This document shows positions 24,601 to 36,836 of a stretch of 64,000 bases of DNA, piece by piece. The notes beneath the pieces are model-generated. The model was not told where the DNA came from. It did no database searches and worked only from the letters and a program-made list of their open reading frames with translations. Position numbers and translations under genes: made by a program. Source of the stretch: Corbicula japonica (taxonomy: Eukaryota; Mollusca; Bivalvia; Venerida; Cyrenidae). Position 1 is the stretch's first letter, and every line of letters starts with the position of its first letter. The DNA is taken from positions 2,220,303-2,284,302 of the forward strand of contig JAZAYU010000061.1 of the NCBI GenBank assembly GCA_038501625.1. The letters run 5' to 3'.

Positions 24601-25077
24601 CTGTCTGGAAGCTTGAAAGTTGTTAGCCTCTGTAAAACACCGTACTATTTTCATAAAATAAGATAATACCTGATCAATTAATATTGAAACCTTAATTGTA
24701 TTATTGCAATAAAACTTGAATTATATCTTCTCATCATATATTATACAAACATACAGGACTGCATTTTCATTGTGTACATAAAAGATACAAAATACTGATC
24801 AATAAAAAAGGAAGGTAATCGAAAATAAAAGGGAGGTAATTTCAATATAAAAATTTTATTTTATTAAAGTGAAAATGACATACATTTAAGTGGTTAATTC
24901 ATGTTCAGATAAAAAAAAAATCTAATCATATAATGAGATGATGCACATTAATTATCTACTTTCTTGTGTTATGACTTGGCAGTACTTAAACCATAGGTGG
25001 TCTTTCCAACTGACAGCAGTTATTGAAAATGAAAACCTAATTTCTGTGTGTGAACTTGATAAGAATAACAGGGTTAA

Positions 25078-25291
25078 CCCCTTCCACCTTTATTGCGTGG
25101 TCGAACAGTTTAGATCCAGATCGGTGCCGTCTGATCAGGATCTAAACTGTTTGCTTTTTGATTCATTAGGTTATTTCTGATCAAAATGCGACCAGTGCAG
25201 ATCCTGATCAGACAGCAGGTGTGTGCCGACTGATCTTGATCCACACTGGTCGCACATGTGTAAAAATGTGAATATATATGGAGGAAAGGGG
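25078..25291 (-). mobile_element. TTAA MITE copy
   Basis: ttaaccccttccacctttattgc start (CCATAGACA portion deleted) and tatatggaggaaagggg end. Confidence 0.85.
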
Positions 25292-27032
25292 TCAACTAGT
25301 CCCAGACTTTGCATACCTTCTTCTCAAATGAATCATATCAAAGCCCCACCCATGCAGGTCGCTTTAAATAAGGTGATGAGATCCTAATAAAATAGATAAT
25401 AAACGCACTTGGGAGTACTTACCAACTTAAAGCTTGTTTTATGCATTATACATGGTCAGTTGATATATTGAACAATCTACATCAAATTGTATTTTAGGCT
25501 AACTTTTTTATTCTGTTATTATAAACACTCATTTTGTAAATGACTTAAATTAAAAGATTTGGTAATTTCACAAAAGGGTTAAGGAAGGTTCAAACCATAT
25601 GAAGTTAATTTATCATTGAACATTTAAATCAACACTTTGATATAAATTATTAATCAGCATGCTTTTAAAAACCTAATTCTTTCAGGAAAAATGATATAAA
25701 ACAGAAAATGTTGAATTCTTTTATCCTTATTTACATGAAAATTTCCCAATTTAACTAGACGAAAATCGTTGTGCATACCGAATGCACTAAATTGCATCTA
25801 GGTTAGCTGTGCATTTCTGTTTGCACAATGTGCATAAAATTTGCACTACATGTGCACTTTGTTTACGTTTCGTCTGCTTTTTGCAAAGGTGATTTATTTA
25901 CATGCATGTTTACTTGAATAGAAATTGTGCAAGGAAAAGTTTAACTGAAATTGTTTTACTTGGATTTGATGGGATATTAAAGTTTTGTTTTTTACGAAGG
26001 AGAGGAATGATTTAAAACTGAAACAATATATTAATCAGAAAAGAGATGGAGTTTGTTCATAACTGACAGAAATAGGTAATTTAAAGAAATATAATCTTGT
26101 ATCTCGGAGAATGTATGTGGGTATGGTGCTACATATCCGACGCCATTTTGTGTAGTCATTATCATAATTTTATTAATAATGCCGATTTTTATATACATGT
26201 CTGTTAAGTTGATCCGAATTGTTTGGTTACCAAGGATAGAAACCTGGGATATACTTTTTTTACGGAACACAGTAACAGTTATAGTAGAGGGAATCTCAGG
26301 CGAGATGGGAATCTCTTCTAAGTGGGTGAAACACGACTGTCTGGTAAACTGAACACTTGGGCGAGCGCCATTTTTGTCTTCAGGTACTTACTATGTGGGT
26401 TAGACATCGTCAGAAAATCTGTTGTATTATCAAGTCAAGATAATTATAGAACAGAGCGCAAGATGTACATGTCATATAGAAGATTTATGTTCAGACTGTA
26501 GCAGATTGAACTTCCTTTGGAAATTCAAAATATATCAGGGTTTTTTAAAAAAACATGTTAAATAGTTATGATATTAGAATAGACACATAGACTATTTGAT
26601 TTCATTAATAACCTAGGCCTATTTACACATACACATTGAGAATGCTGTGATTACAACAATATTACAACTTGGAAGAATAACCTATATTGAACTTGTAAAG
26701 GTGAATCAATTTGTCATTTTGTCATAGAGGAAATCATTACATGATTTAATGATCAGTCGAAACCAGATAGATTCCAAGCACTACCTGCTTTATATGCTCT
26801 CGAAGATGTTCTGGGCAACGCGTAGTCGGCCCTGAGTCCATCCTTCTATCCATTCTTTCTCTTCCATCTGTCCATTTCAATCCTAGAATTGTACTTTGTC
26901 CTGGCAATATTTTGAAAACTATCAATTGATATAAATAAAAAAAGGGAATGAGATGATATACATTGTACAACTATAACTCTAATTCTAGTATTTTTTAGAA
27001 TTAATGAACGCTGTATTGTTTTTCGACATTAA
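25292..27032. other. AT-rich interval, no gene seen
   Basis: No repeat clearly assigned and no coding region supported. Confidence 0.45.
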
Positions 27033-27232
27033 CCCTTTCCTCCATAAATACACATTTTTTATGCATGTGCGACCAGTGTAGATCCAGATCAGCTGGCACA
27101 TCCATTCTGTCTTATCAGAATCTGCACTGGTTGAATGTTGGTCGGAAATAACCTGACGATTCAAAAAGCGAACAGTTTAGATCCTGATCAGACGGCATGG
27201 ATGCAATAAAGGTGTTTCTATGGAGGAAAGGG
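27033..27232 (+). mobile_element. TTAA MITE copy, right part deleted
   Basis: TTAA then CCCTTTCCTCCATAAATA. The second palindrome is shortened before caataaaggtgtttctatgg. Confidence 0.86.
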
Positions 27233-28396
27233 CTAACTGATCTAGTTCTGCAACAAATTAAGTGTTATAAATATTATGCATTTTGTGACACCTGTGATAG
27301 CAGGTAGACATACAGGGATGCTATTATCCGGCTGTGGAGGCCGGAAGTCCCAAACTCTAACATGAAACGATAAAACGATAAAATGCATATATATGGAGTA
27401 AAAAATAGGTAAAAAATTATTGATAAAAAAGTGAAATATGCCTTAAAATCATTGAGACCATAATGCTATGACAAGAACCATAACTTCTTTCAGCATTAAT
27501 AGATATAAGTTTGTTTCTTTATATAAATATACAGAACAAAATAAAAAGCATCCACATTTAATTCTTATATTCTCATTAACATACTTTCATCAAATCAGAA
27601 ATGCTTTGAATGGTGTTTTATTAGACTAGTTAATCTCAGTTGTTTTTAAGTTTAATTTTTTCATGAACATAATCTTTCACACCAATACTTGATCAACTGC
27701 CAGTGGAATAACAATTTATAATGGATTACAAAACACTGTATATTCAATTTAAAGGGAGGTAATTAAAAACGGTTGGAATTTCTAGCATTGTTTATCGAGG
27801 GCTAGTCATTCTATTGATGAATGTTTTGTGATTTTGTTGATCGCAAGAGGTGGAGAAATTGATTTAATTCAAATAAATTTGAATACTTTTAAGAATCACT
27901 GACTTTTTCCCTGAAACACTAATTATAACAAGGGGAAAGATAACTATGTTGTGGCAGCATATTTTCAAGAACACTTGATCCCTTTGCAATGATAACAGAA
28001 ATGGAAACGTGTTTACATATAGAATTTTGAGTTTTTGTTTGAACTTTTACAAAAGTTAAGATAGGAAAGTGTATACTTTTTATATTTTTTAAGTACTTTC
28101 TCTTTGTAACTGACAAAAGGAACTTCGGTGTTCATGGATTATTGATAAAGGTCTAGATGTGCATTTCAGAAGAACCATAACTCTACCTTATCATTTACAG
28201 AATTATTCCCTTTTATTTAGATCTAAAATACTACATAAAGGAACTGAATAAAAATTGTTAAGATACAGATCAGATGGCATGGATCATATTTTATCCCTTG
28301 ATATATAATTATCAATAATTTAGTTGCTAGACATAAATTTTAAGTGTAGTAAATGACAGTTAACTAGACGGTCACATGACAGGCAGTTACGTTTAA
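27233..28396. other. AT-rich interval, no gene seen
   Basis: No repeat or gene recognised; a short gatcagatggcatggatc MITE scrap near 28265. Confidence 0.4.
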
Positions 28397-28633
28397 CCCT
28401 TTCCTCCATATATACGCATTTTTACGCATTTGCCACCAGTGTAGATCCAGATCAGCTGGCACATCTGTGCTGTCTGATCACAATCTGCACTGGTCGCATT
28501 TTCTTCACAAATAACCAAACACATAAAAAAAAAGCGAACAGTTTAGATTCTGATCAGATGGCACAGATGTTGTAGCTGATTTGGATCTAAACTGTTCGCC
28601 CATGCAATAAAGGTGTGTCTATGGAGGAAAGGG
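28397..28633 (+). mobile_element. TTAA MITE copy, full length
   Basis: TTAA flank, CCCTTTCCTCCATATATACGC start, ctatggaggaaaggg end. Confidence 0.92.
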
Positions 28634-28788
28634 TTTAATATGGTTTATCAGCAAAAGAATTTACAAATTTGATATTACAATGTGCTCTTGATGAGTATTA
28701 ATCACTGGAGAAATATTTTATTCACCCCCATCTACCATTAGAGCATTTTTGGTTATATTGGGCTTCACAACTGTACAGATTCATTTAA

Positions 28789-28920
28789 CCCTTTCCTCCA
28801 TAGATACACCTTTATTGCATGGGCAAGCAGTTTAGATCCAGATCAGCTGGCACATATGTGCCGGCTGATCTGGATCTAAACTGGTTGCATATGCATAAAT
28901 GCGTATTTATGGAGGAAAGG
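28789..28920 (-). mobile_element. TTAA MITE copy, short class (132 bp)
   Basis: TTAA on both sides. A single palindrome joins acacctttattgcatgggc directly to gcataaatgcgtatttatgg. Confidence 0.9.
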
Positions 28921-29423
28921 TTAATTAAGTTTTATAAAGAATTCTCTTTAATCTTCACTTTTTTTATTAAAAAAGGCTGTGGTATGCAAAGTTGTCTCCC
29001 TAGTAGGAAAATTATATCAGCACTAAGATGGTCACCGAATAACACCTACACACCCCAAACTGCTTGGTATTGGATGACCATGACAAAATTTCCATACTTT
29101 TAGTCATTTAATGTTTATAAATTAAAACCACACTTAGCCTAAATTACCTATTAGTCATAAGTCGGGTATCTTTTATTTTATACCATTGAAATGCAGATGA
29201 TACTTATCAGAAATTTAAATCCGGTCTGGGCCTTTTCATCCATTTACTCCGATGCAAATAGGATGTGAAACTGCATACTGCTAGATTATCTACAACCATA
29301 GATTTCACTTAAGATGCATGATAAATAAATTGTAAATATATGCAACCTCGGGGTACAATTACAAGTTTATTATATCATGAAAAGTCAGCCTTGTTTCCTA
29401 GACTGAAAATATATATTTAAAAA

Positions 29424-29545
29424 TAGATGAAAAGGGAACTTTGAAAGCCACACAACAAATACAATGTAATCAAAATATTGCAGTATAGGTTTTTTTGAGC
29501 CTGTTTATGGAGGCAGTAATCGGAATGCATATTATTGCCCACATT
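29424..29545 (+). repeat. Dispersed TGCATATTACTGCCCA-family repeat
   Basis: atagatgaaaagggaacttt ... ggaatgcatattattgcccac. Confidence 0.65.
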
Positions 29546-29609
29546 CAAAACAAGTGCAGCATTACTTAAGACAGACTGTTCAACTTTTTGCTTAATTATT
29601 TTAAAACAG

Positions 29610-29746
29610 GACTCAATATCACAAAACATAAACTGGAGACCAGACTTCCAATCTCAAACATCTGATTGCCTGACATGTAGATTAGTTCTGCCAATCAGAT
29701 GCTTGAGAGACTGGACTCACAATCTCAGTTTTATGATCTTTGGCCC
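29610..29746. mobile_element. CCAAT hairpin element, diverged copy
   Basis: Arms aaacatctgattgcc / gccaatcagatgcttgag around an altered loop; right end ctcagttttatgatcttt. Confidence 0.72.
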
Positions 29747-30109
29747 TGAAAACAAGATCTAAATCCTCCATTACAGAAAGTAAACCAGCTACTAAAGTTA
29801 TAACCTTTCATTGCTTCTTCATTATTAGCAGCCTTTTTTAACTCCATCACAATTTCCTTGCCTTCAACTCCATTGGAGTCTTATTTTCAGGTCTATCCCA
29901 ACTAATTACCATTTAACTCCGTAGAAATTACCTTCTGGTCTCCCATCTCCCATAACAGGGTTCTTCCGGTGACCTTAGAATTCTCATTACCCAGGTCTTT
30001 TACCCAGAAACATTAACTGCAAACATTTTCCTTAGTTAGTTTTCTTAGTTAGTTAGTCACATCTTGCTTTCTGGGACATAAGACTTTATTAGGATTTTTG
30101 ATGACCAGT

Positions 30110-30327
30110 TCCCTCAACCTTTCTTGCATGGACAAACAGTTTAGGTCCAGATCAGCTTGCACATCCGGGACATCTAATCAGGATCTAAACTGTTCGCTTT
30201 TTAATTTGTTAGTTTTTTTCTGACCAAAATGCGACCAGTGCAGATCCTGATCAGACGGCACGGATGTGCTGACTGATCTTGATCTACACTGGTCGTACAT
30301 GCTTAAAAATGCATATTTTTGGAGGAA
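30110..30327 (-). mobile_element. TTAA MITE copy, left end eroded
   Basis: gcatggacaaacagtttagg, both palindromes, aaaatgcgaccagtgcagatcc and a tggagga right end. Confidence 0.8.
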
Positions 30328-30829
30328 TTTAGCGTAAAATGTTTTTTGATCATTTCTGTTCTGTCATATCTAATGAGACATTCTATTATTAGGATTTTCC
30401 ATGCCCATGTCTCTCTAAATATTTCATGAACCTTGTCCATTCTGTCACATTATGCTAACTGGGTCCTCATTTCATAGGATTGTTTACGCCCAGGTCTTAT
30501 CTTGCACAACAGGGGACCCTAAATTCATAGGATTCTCCAAGCAATGTATTTCACAATGTTGGAGAGCACACAACACTCAACAATACAGCTTGTTTCATGC
30601 TGTTCTTGTTTAAAGGTCAACCTACAGTTACTGTAATTGCTGTAAACACCTATTTACATTTCTCAGATGGATTGTAATTTAATTTCTGTTAAGCATGCAA
30701 TATTTTCAACGGATAAGCTTTTCGATATGCATTTTTATTTCATTATCACTGTTACTAAAATAAAATACCTTTCTGAACAATAACTAGAGTAGGATTTAGT
30801 CTATTCTTATCACAATTTGTTTATAGGTA

Positions 30830-31372
30830 GCCTCTGTGGAGTCCTGGCATGGGTTTTATTTGGGGTCATTGGGTTCAAGGTCAAGGTCACTATTGCTTAA
30901 AAATATGAACTTTTGCTTAAAAAATAGGAATTCCTTACCCAGACAATAAGTTAACACTAGTTTGAGCTATCCTCACCAAACTTGTAAGTAGATTGCCTGT
31001 ATTGATACTTTGCTTGTGATTGTATTTGGTGTCTATAATGTCAAGGTCAGTGTTTCTATAAATAGAAATTATTTGTCTGGAAAAAATATGAGACAGGCTT
31101 ACGCTTGCTATTCTCACCGAACTGGGTGTGTAGACAGCATTATGTTGAAACCTTGCTTGGGATTTTATTTGGGGTCACAAGGGTCAAGGGTCAAGGTTAT
31201 GGTATCTTAAACTGGAAAGTCATTATCTTATTACCTTGACTTCATGATATAAATTCATAATATCCATAGTAATAGTAAGTTTTATGAAACATGCTGGAGA
31301 ATCTGCTTTTGATTTTTTCACAGTCTTCACTCAGAAGATGGGGGCATGTATTTCCTAGGGACACAGTTCTAG
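30830..31372 (+). mobile_element. Helentron/pearl-like remnant
   Basis: Repeated gttttatttggggtca and caaggtcaaggt blocks ending gatgggggcatgtatttcctagggacac, then agttCTAG, then T. Same 3' layout as 23978. Confidence 0.55.
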
Positions 31373-31590
31373 TTTGTCCTGCATTCTAGTAAACTTTGTC
31401 CTTCATTGTGGCTATTTATGTCTGTTTAAATTCTTAAGGTTTATTGCCTAACAACTTCCTTAAGTATAGCAGTTAATACAAAACACATGGAAAGAAGTCA
31501 CCATGTCTAAGACAGAAGAAAGACTAGTTTATCTGCCGTCCTTACAAGTAATTAACGAATGTAGAATTGCTTTGTTTCCCACTGGTTTTA

Positions 31591-32161
31591 CCCTTTCCTC
31601 CATAGACATACCTTTATTGAGTGGGCAAACAGTGTAGATCCAGATTAGCTGGCACATCCGTGCCGTCTGATCAGGATCTGCACTGTTCGCTTTTTGATTT
31701 GTTAGGTTATTTCCGACCAAAATGCAACCAGTGCAGATCCTGATCAGATGGCACAGATGTGCCGGCTGATCTGGATCTACACTGGTTGCACATGCGTAAA
31801 AATGCGTATACCGTATATTCCCTATTAAACGCCCCCGGGGGCGTTACATTTTGCAAAGGGGGGGGGCGTTTAATAGAGACCAACTATTGACAAAATGTAG
31901 TTTTTAATAATTGTGTTATTTTTTAATAAATAACCGTAGGAAACAATTTTGTCATTTTCCTATAACTTATTTTTAAAAAACTTAACCTGAAATGAAACTT
32001 TTCACACCGAAATGATGAAATGTATTCATTTGGATTAATGCTGAGAGATTAAAGATTGTCATGTCATTGTAAGTCACTTGTTTACTTTTGAAAAAAGACT
32101 GGGGGGCGTTTATTAGGGGAGGGGCGTTTAATAGGGAATATACGGTATGTGGAGGAAAGGG
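31591..32161 (-). mobile_element. TTAA MITE copy split by a TA-duplicating element
   Basis: ccctttcctccatagacata ... aaaatgcgta|ta, then the insertion, then ta|tgtggaggaaaggg. Removing 31811-32147 restores a normal MITE end. Confidence 0.9.
31811..32145. mobile_element. TA-duplicating element with perfect 25-bp TIRs (335 bp)
   Basis: Ends begin CCGTATATTCCCTATTAAAC and are perfectly complementary over 25 bases. Flanked by TA at 31809-31810 and 32146-32147, as in Tc1/mariner-type insertion. No transposase frame. Confidence 0.9.
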
Positions 32162-32396
32162 ATAAATCTTTGCCCTCAGAAAAGATTCTCCATGCAGTAT
32201 TCCCTTTGAGCCTTTCTGGAAATTCACAGATTATTGTGAGATCAAAACAATAATTGAAAAGATTGTTAAAGAAATTAACTAGAAATAAATATTAACTACC
32301 ATAATAATGCTTTCAACAAGTTCCATAACTCTCTAATTTTTTTCACAATTATGCTTCTTAAAGTTAGATTTTAATTCAAAACTATTATGCAGTTGA

Positions 32397-32759
32397 TTAA
32401 TCTCACTACAATCAAATCTAACGAAATGTTAGATCTGATGACGTCCTGCAGACACCCTACATAAGTATTAGCAGTTTTCCCCATTGTCAACACAGGAAGC
32501 ATGATTTATAACGCTTGCAAAATGATTTGAACATGTCATTACATTAGAAATGAATGCAATTCTATATAAACACATATATATTCAGTAAAATATGTCAACA
32601 CTTTCCTTTATTTAAAATACAATGTTTACTTTCACTTTTGCGATTTTATAAGCGACAATCTGATTGGTTCAAAGGGTTAGTGATAAAAACATGTTTTAGT
32701 TACTCATCGTCAGATCCTGATAGCGTAGCTGTATTCAGGAGATGATTTTAATCAGATTG
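32397..32759. mobile_element. 9-bp-TSD element, copy 1 (363 bp)
   Basis: Starts taatctcact-like and ends gattttaatcagattg. Flanked by gcagttga on both sides (8 of 9 bases conserved). An internal nucleus around aacgaaatgttagatctgatgac is shared with three other copies. Confidence 0.82.
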
Positions 32760-33218
32760 GCAGTTGACATAACTGAATAAGAAAAGTATAGCATACATGG
32801 CACTTGGATGACATTTGGTTAGATTAGAGAAATAAACATATAACTTTTTTCTGATATAACAAATGAGAATGAAACATTCCAAAAATACAAACTGTATTCT
32901 TTGTGTAAAATCAGTTTATACTTTTATAGTCTAAACATGAAATAACTAATATTCAGCCTTAAAAACATTTATTGCAGTTTTTCTTAATATGTTTGTTCAT
33001 CCAAGTTATCACATTTTCAAAGTGTCCCTTATAAGCTTGATTGGAGTGTTTTCTTGACATAGGGGTCTCCCAGCTTGTGGATTCCCATCTTGGGAAAGCT
33101 CTTATTCCAGTTTAAGGCTGATACCATGCTCTACTTTCAGAATTTATGTCGTCTAAAATAACTTAGATAGATGTGCAGCATGCTATTAATTTTAATGGAA
33201 CTCTGTCAGGAAATAATG

Positions 33219-33611
33219 CAATCTCACTAAAGTCAGATCTAACAAAATGTTAGATCTGATGACGGCCCGTAGATACCGTACATAAGCTTTAGCGGTTTTT
33301 CCCGATTTCTATTTTTAGAAATTATCAACACAGGCAGCATGATATACAGCGCTCGCAAAATGATCTGAAGATGTTATTACATTAGAAATAATTGCAATAC
33401 TACATAAACACAAAAAAATCAGCAAAATATGTCTTACGCAGGCTCTCAACACTTTTTATGGTTTAATATAGAATGTTTACTTTCACTTTCGCGATTTTGT
33501 AGGCGACAATCTGATTGGTTCAAAAAGGTTTGTGATAAAAGCACGTTTTAGCTACTCGTCGTCAGATCCTGATAGCGTAGCGGTTTTCAGGATATGATTT
33601 TAATCAGATTG
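33219..33611. mobile_element. 9-bp-TSD element, copy 2 (393 bp)
   Basis: CAATCTCACTAAAG start, TTTTAATCAGATTG end, exact 9-bp duplication gaaataatg on both sides. Non-coding. Confidence 0.9.
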
Positions 33612-33944
33612 GAAATAATGTAAAAGCATTTGAATTACCTATATTGTTTGAACAGATTAAAGCAGGATAAATCTAATTTATTTATAGAACTTGGAATAGC
33701 CAATAAATCGAACTAGAGATGACTGGCATAGTTGGTACCCTCATAAGAGCAGAACTAAGACATTTAAATTTGTTTTCCACTTAGTGCAAACACATCATTT
33801 AGCGGAATGTAAATAAATAAAATCTTTCATACTTTGCAACGATTTAAACAGATTTTATAAAATAATATTTAATATATTTTAAAATAAATTTCAATTTATA
33901 TTTCAAACATCAAGACACATATTTAAGAAAAAAAACTTAATGTA

Positions 33945-34765
33945 TTTTCACCCTTACACAGGCCTATTTTTTGCCCAAACACAGGCCCATTTTTCACCCT
34001 TACACAGGCCCATTTTTCACCCTTACACAGGCCCATTTTTCACCCTTACACAGACCTATTTTTCACCATTACACAGGCCCATTTCACCCTTACACAGGTC
34101 CATTTTTTCTCCTTACACAGGCCCATTTTTCACTTTTACACATGCCTATTTTTCACCATTACACAGGCCTTTTTCACCCTTACACAGGCCCATTTTTCAC
34201 CCTTACACAGGCCTATTTTTTACCCCTCCACAGGCCTGTTTTTCACCCTTACCGGGTTCATTTATCACCCTTACACAGGTCCACTTTTCACCCTCACACA
34301 GGCCTATTTTTCTCCCTTACACAGACCTTTTTTCACCCTTACACAGGCCTATTTTTCTCCCTTACACAGGTCCATTTTTCCCCTTACACAGATCCGTTTT
34401 TCACTTTTACACAGGCTTATTTTTCACCCTTACACAGGTCCATTTTTCACCCTCACACAGGCCTATCTCTCTCCCTTACACAGGCCTCTTTTTTACCCTT
34501 ACACAGGCTATTTTTCTCCCTTACACAGGTCCATTTTTCACCCTCACACAGGCCTATTTCTCCCTTACACAGGCCTTTTTTCACCCTTACATAGGTCTAT
34601 TTTCACCATTACAAAGGCCTATTTTTCTCCCTTACATAGGCCTATTTTTCACCATTACAAAGGCCTATTTTTCTCCCTTACATAGGCCTATATTTCACCA
34701 TTACAAAGGCCTATTTTTCACCCTTACACAGGCCTATTTTTAACCATTAAACAGGCCTATTTTCA
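33945..34765 (+). repeat. 23-24-bp minisatellite, about 34 units
   Basis: Unit cccttacacaggcccatttttca with variants (caggcctatttt, ccattacaaaggcc). The 24-base period keeps two frames open and creates spurious Pro/His/Phe-rich frames of 207 and 267 codons. Confidence 0.95.
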
Positions 34766-34876
34766 ACATGCACGTCTGTGCAGTCATGATCAGGAAGAAA
34801 CTCTTCCATTCTTGGTCACGAATAACTCATGGTTCTTGATCCTGATCAGACTGCAACTATATGCTCGCAGATTTGT

Positions 34877-35020
34877 GCCCAAATTAAAAAATTGAGCATA
34901 GAAGCTAGTCTCAAATCTCAAGCATCTGATTGGCTGAAATAGCGACTGGTCGCCATTTCAGCCAATCATATGCTTGAGATTTGAGACTGGTTTCTAATCT
35001 CAGTTTTATAACCTTCAGTC
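34877..35020. mobile_element. CCAAT hairpin element, full copy next to exon 2
   Basis: gcccaaattaaaaaattgag left end, ctcagttttataacctt right end, gattggctgaaat core. It ends about 80 bases before the exon 2 acceptor. Confidence 0.83.
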
Positions 35021-35099
35021 CTGTATGTACAGTGGTTTGTTGTGGGATGGAGTAAAGAGCTAAGAACTCTTTTACAGAGATTATGTTGTATATTTTCAG

Positions 35100-35154
35100 G
35101 CTGGTTCACCATCTGCAGACCCACATAGTCCCATGTCAGCTTCTGTAACGGCAG
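35100..35154 (+). CDS. Zinc-finger gene, small linker exon 2
   Basis: A 55-base exon with acceptor tgttgtatattttcag and donor gcag|gtaaat. Read from phase 0 it gives AGSPSADPHSPMSASVTA and ends in phase 1, matching the next exon. It is Ser/Pro/Ala-rich, as expected for the disordered region before the fingers in rotund/ZNF384-type factors. It is GC-richer than its surroundings. A hairpin element ends about 80 bases upstream and a TTAA-type MITE starts about 75 bases downstream, so the exon is boxed in by two unrelated foldback repeats. Because 55 is not a multiple of 3, skipping it would break the frame between exons 1 and 3. No domain confirms it alone; support is splice consensus plus phase. 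Confidence 0.62.
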
Positions 35155-35230
35155 GTAAATATCAATATGTTAGGTAAAGGGGTCAGGATGCATTAGACCA
35201 ACAGTTACAGTCCTAATAGTCAGCCTTTAA

Positions 35231-35439
35231 CCCTTTCCTCCATATATTCGCATTTTAACGCATGTGCGACCAGTATAGATCCAGATCAGCTGGCATTTTC
35301 GTGCCGTCTGATCAGGATCTGCACTGGTCGAATTTTGGTCAGAAATAACCGTCCAGATCAAAATGCTAATGGATGTGCCGACTGATCTGGATCTACACTG
35401 TTCGCCCACTCAATAAAGGTGTGTCTATTGAGGAAAGCA
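35231..35439 (+). mobile_element. TTAA MITE copy next to exon 2
   Basis: TTAA flank, CCCTTTCCTCCATATATTCGC start; right end tattgaggaaagcattaa. It begins about 75 bases after the exon 2 donor. Confidence 0.87.
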
Positions 35440-35479
35440 TTAAACACCATGTTACATTAAGGGGTAGGGTATATCAATA

Positions 35480-35535
35480 GCAAACAGTGTAGGTCCTGAT
35501 CTAATGGCACAACACTGTTTGCCCTTTGACAACAG
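35480..35535. mobile_element. TTAA MITE scrap
   Basis: gcaaacagtgtaggtcctga and aacactgtttgccc in family order. Confidence 0.5.
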
Positions 35536-35693
35536 CAATATGCCTTTATGTATGCATGTAGTTCAAATCATAAAGGATTTAGTGCACATGGTAATAGAGG
35601 TCTAAGAGTTAAAATAATCTGTAAGACTAGTGGAGTAATTCTAGCCAGAACTCTTGTTCAGTACCTTGTAAGGTTATGACACTTCTTCTGTGC

Positions 35694-35985
35694 ACAAGAC
35701 CTCAAATTTGATATTGATTACCAGTCTCAAATCTCAGACATCTTATTGGTTGAAATGGAGATTAGCTTTCATTTCAACCAATCAATCAGATGATTCAGAT
35801 TTGAAGGGCCCAAGATGACTAGAGACCAATTTCTACAATCTCATGCATCCAATTGGTGCATTGATTGGTTGAAATGGAGACTAGTCTTTACTGAATCAAC
35901 CAATGGGATGCTTGAAATTTAAGACTAGGCTCCATGGCAATCAGTTGGATGATTAAGATTTGAGGCTGGTCTCCTGTTGGGCTCT
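35694..35985. repeat. Diverged CCAAT hairpin cluster
   Basis: Several arms (accagtctcaaatctcag, tttcaaccaatcaatcagat, gattggttgaaatggagac, gggcccaag) suggest two or more old hairpin copies. Confidence 0.6.
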
Positions 35986-36040
35986 GCTGTTCATTTGAAC
36001 TGTGGTTAAAGGATTGAATAAATTGGAAGATTTTATTTAA

Positions 36041-36270
36041 CCCTTTCCTCCATAGACACACCTTTATTGCATGGGCAAACAGTTTAGATCCAGATCAGCC
36101 GCCAAATCCATGTCGTCTGATCAGGATTAAGACTGTTCGCTTTTTGATTTGTTACTTCTGACCAAAATGCTACCTGTGCAGATCCTGATCAGATGGCACA
36201 GATGTGCCGGCTTATCTGGATATACACTGGTCTCACATGCGTAAAAAATGTGTATATATGGTGGGAAGTG
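36041..36270 (-). mobile_element. TTAA MITE copy
   Basis: TTAA, CCCTTTCCTCCATAGACACACC start. Right end is degenerate (atatggtgggaagtgtt). Confidence 0.87.
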
Positions 36271-36299
36271 TTGAATAGTTTTGTGTATATGTGCTTTAA

Positions 36300-36836
36300 A
36301 GGGAGATGTGCAGGATTGATGAATGGAACAGATTTGCGAAAAGGGTTATTACTCAGTTGAATATCATTATTTGAAGCTGAAATATTGATTTACACCCTAA
36401 ATATTTCAAACCAATATTTTATAAAAAAGATATATAAATGGTGTTTCCTATCCTATGCGACGCGCAAAGGTTAGCTATTTTTGTATTTTCCGCATAAAGC
36501 CGCGGTGGTTTTTGGGATTGTCACGTGATCACTTCAACCAAAATACGTATTCGGTGTACCTTGCCGACTATCGACATCGCCATGTGTTTCAAAATGCCTG
36601 GGCCACCACGAATAGTAAGCATGACATTCCCATGATCGCTAAATATAGAATGTATTTTTGTATAGGGATTTCTTCAGTGGATTGTTTTCAGGTCCGGTAA
36701 AATGTTAAAATTAACAGAAAACTTCCTCTGGAGGGTTTGAAATGTAGAGTTTAGTGAAAAGCACACGTAAGTGTTACATAGATCGATCTGTTTACGATTT
36801 TACCGAGTACACCTGCTCGACCCTGCACATCTCCCT
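36300..36836 (+). mobile_element. 537-bp TTAA-flanked element, copy 1
   Basis: AGGGAGATGTGCAG inverted ends flanked by TTAA on both sides. A close copy of equal length is at 45192-45728. The ~80-codon open frame inside it differs between copies mostly by amino-acid-changing substitutions, so I do not call it a gene. Confidence 0.88.

Noticed and set aside
33940..34743. 267-codon and 207-codon open frames
   Set aside because: They are reading frames through the 23-24-bp minisatellite. The peptide is a periodic Pro/His/Phe repeat with no start context or splice sites.
36455..36700. Conserved ~80-codon frame in both 537-bp elements
   Set aside because: Within the aligned part the two copies differ mostly by amino-acid-changing substitutions (for example His/Arg, Val/Leu, Thr/Arg) with hardly any silent ones, so there is no sign of protein-level selection.
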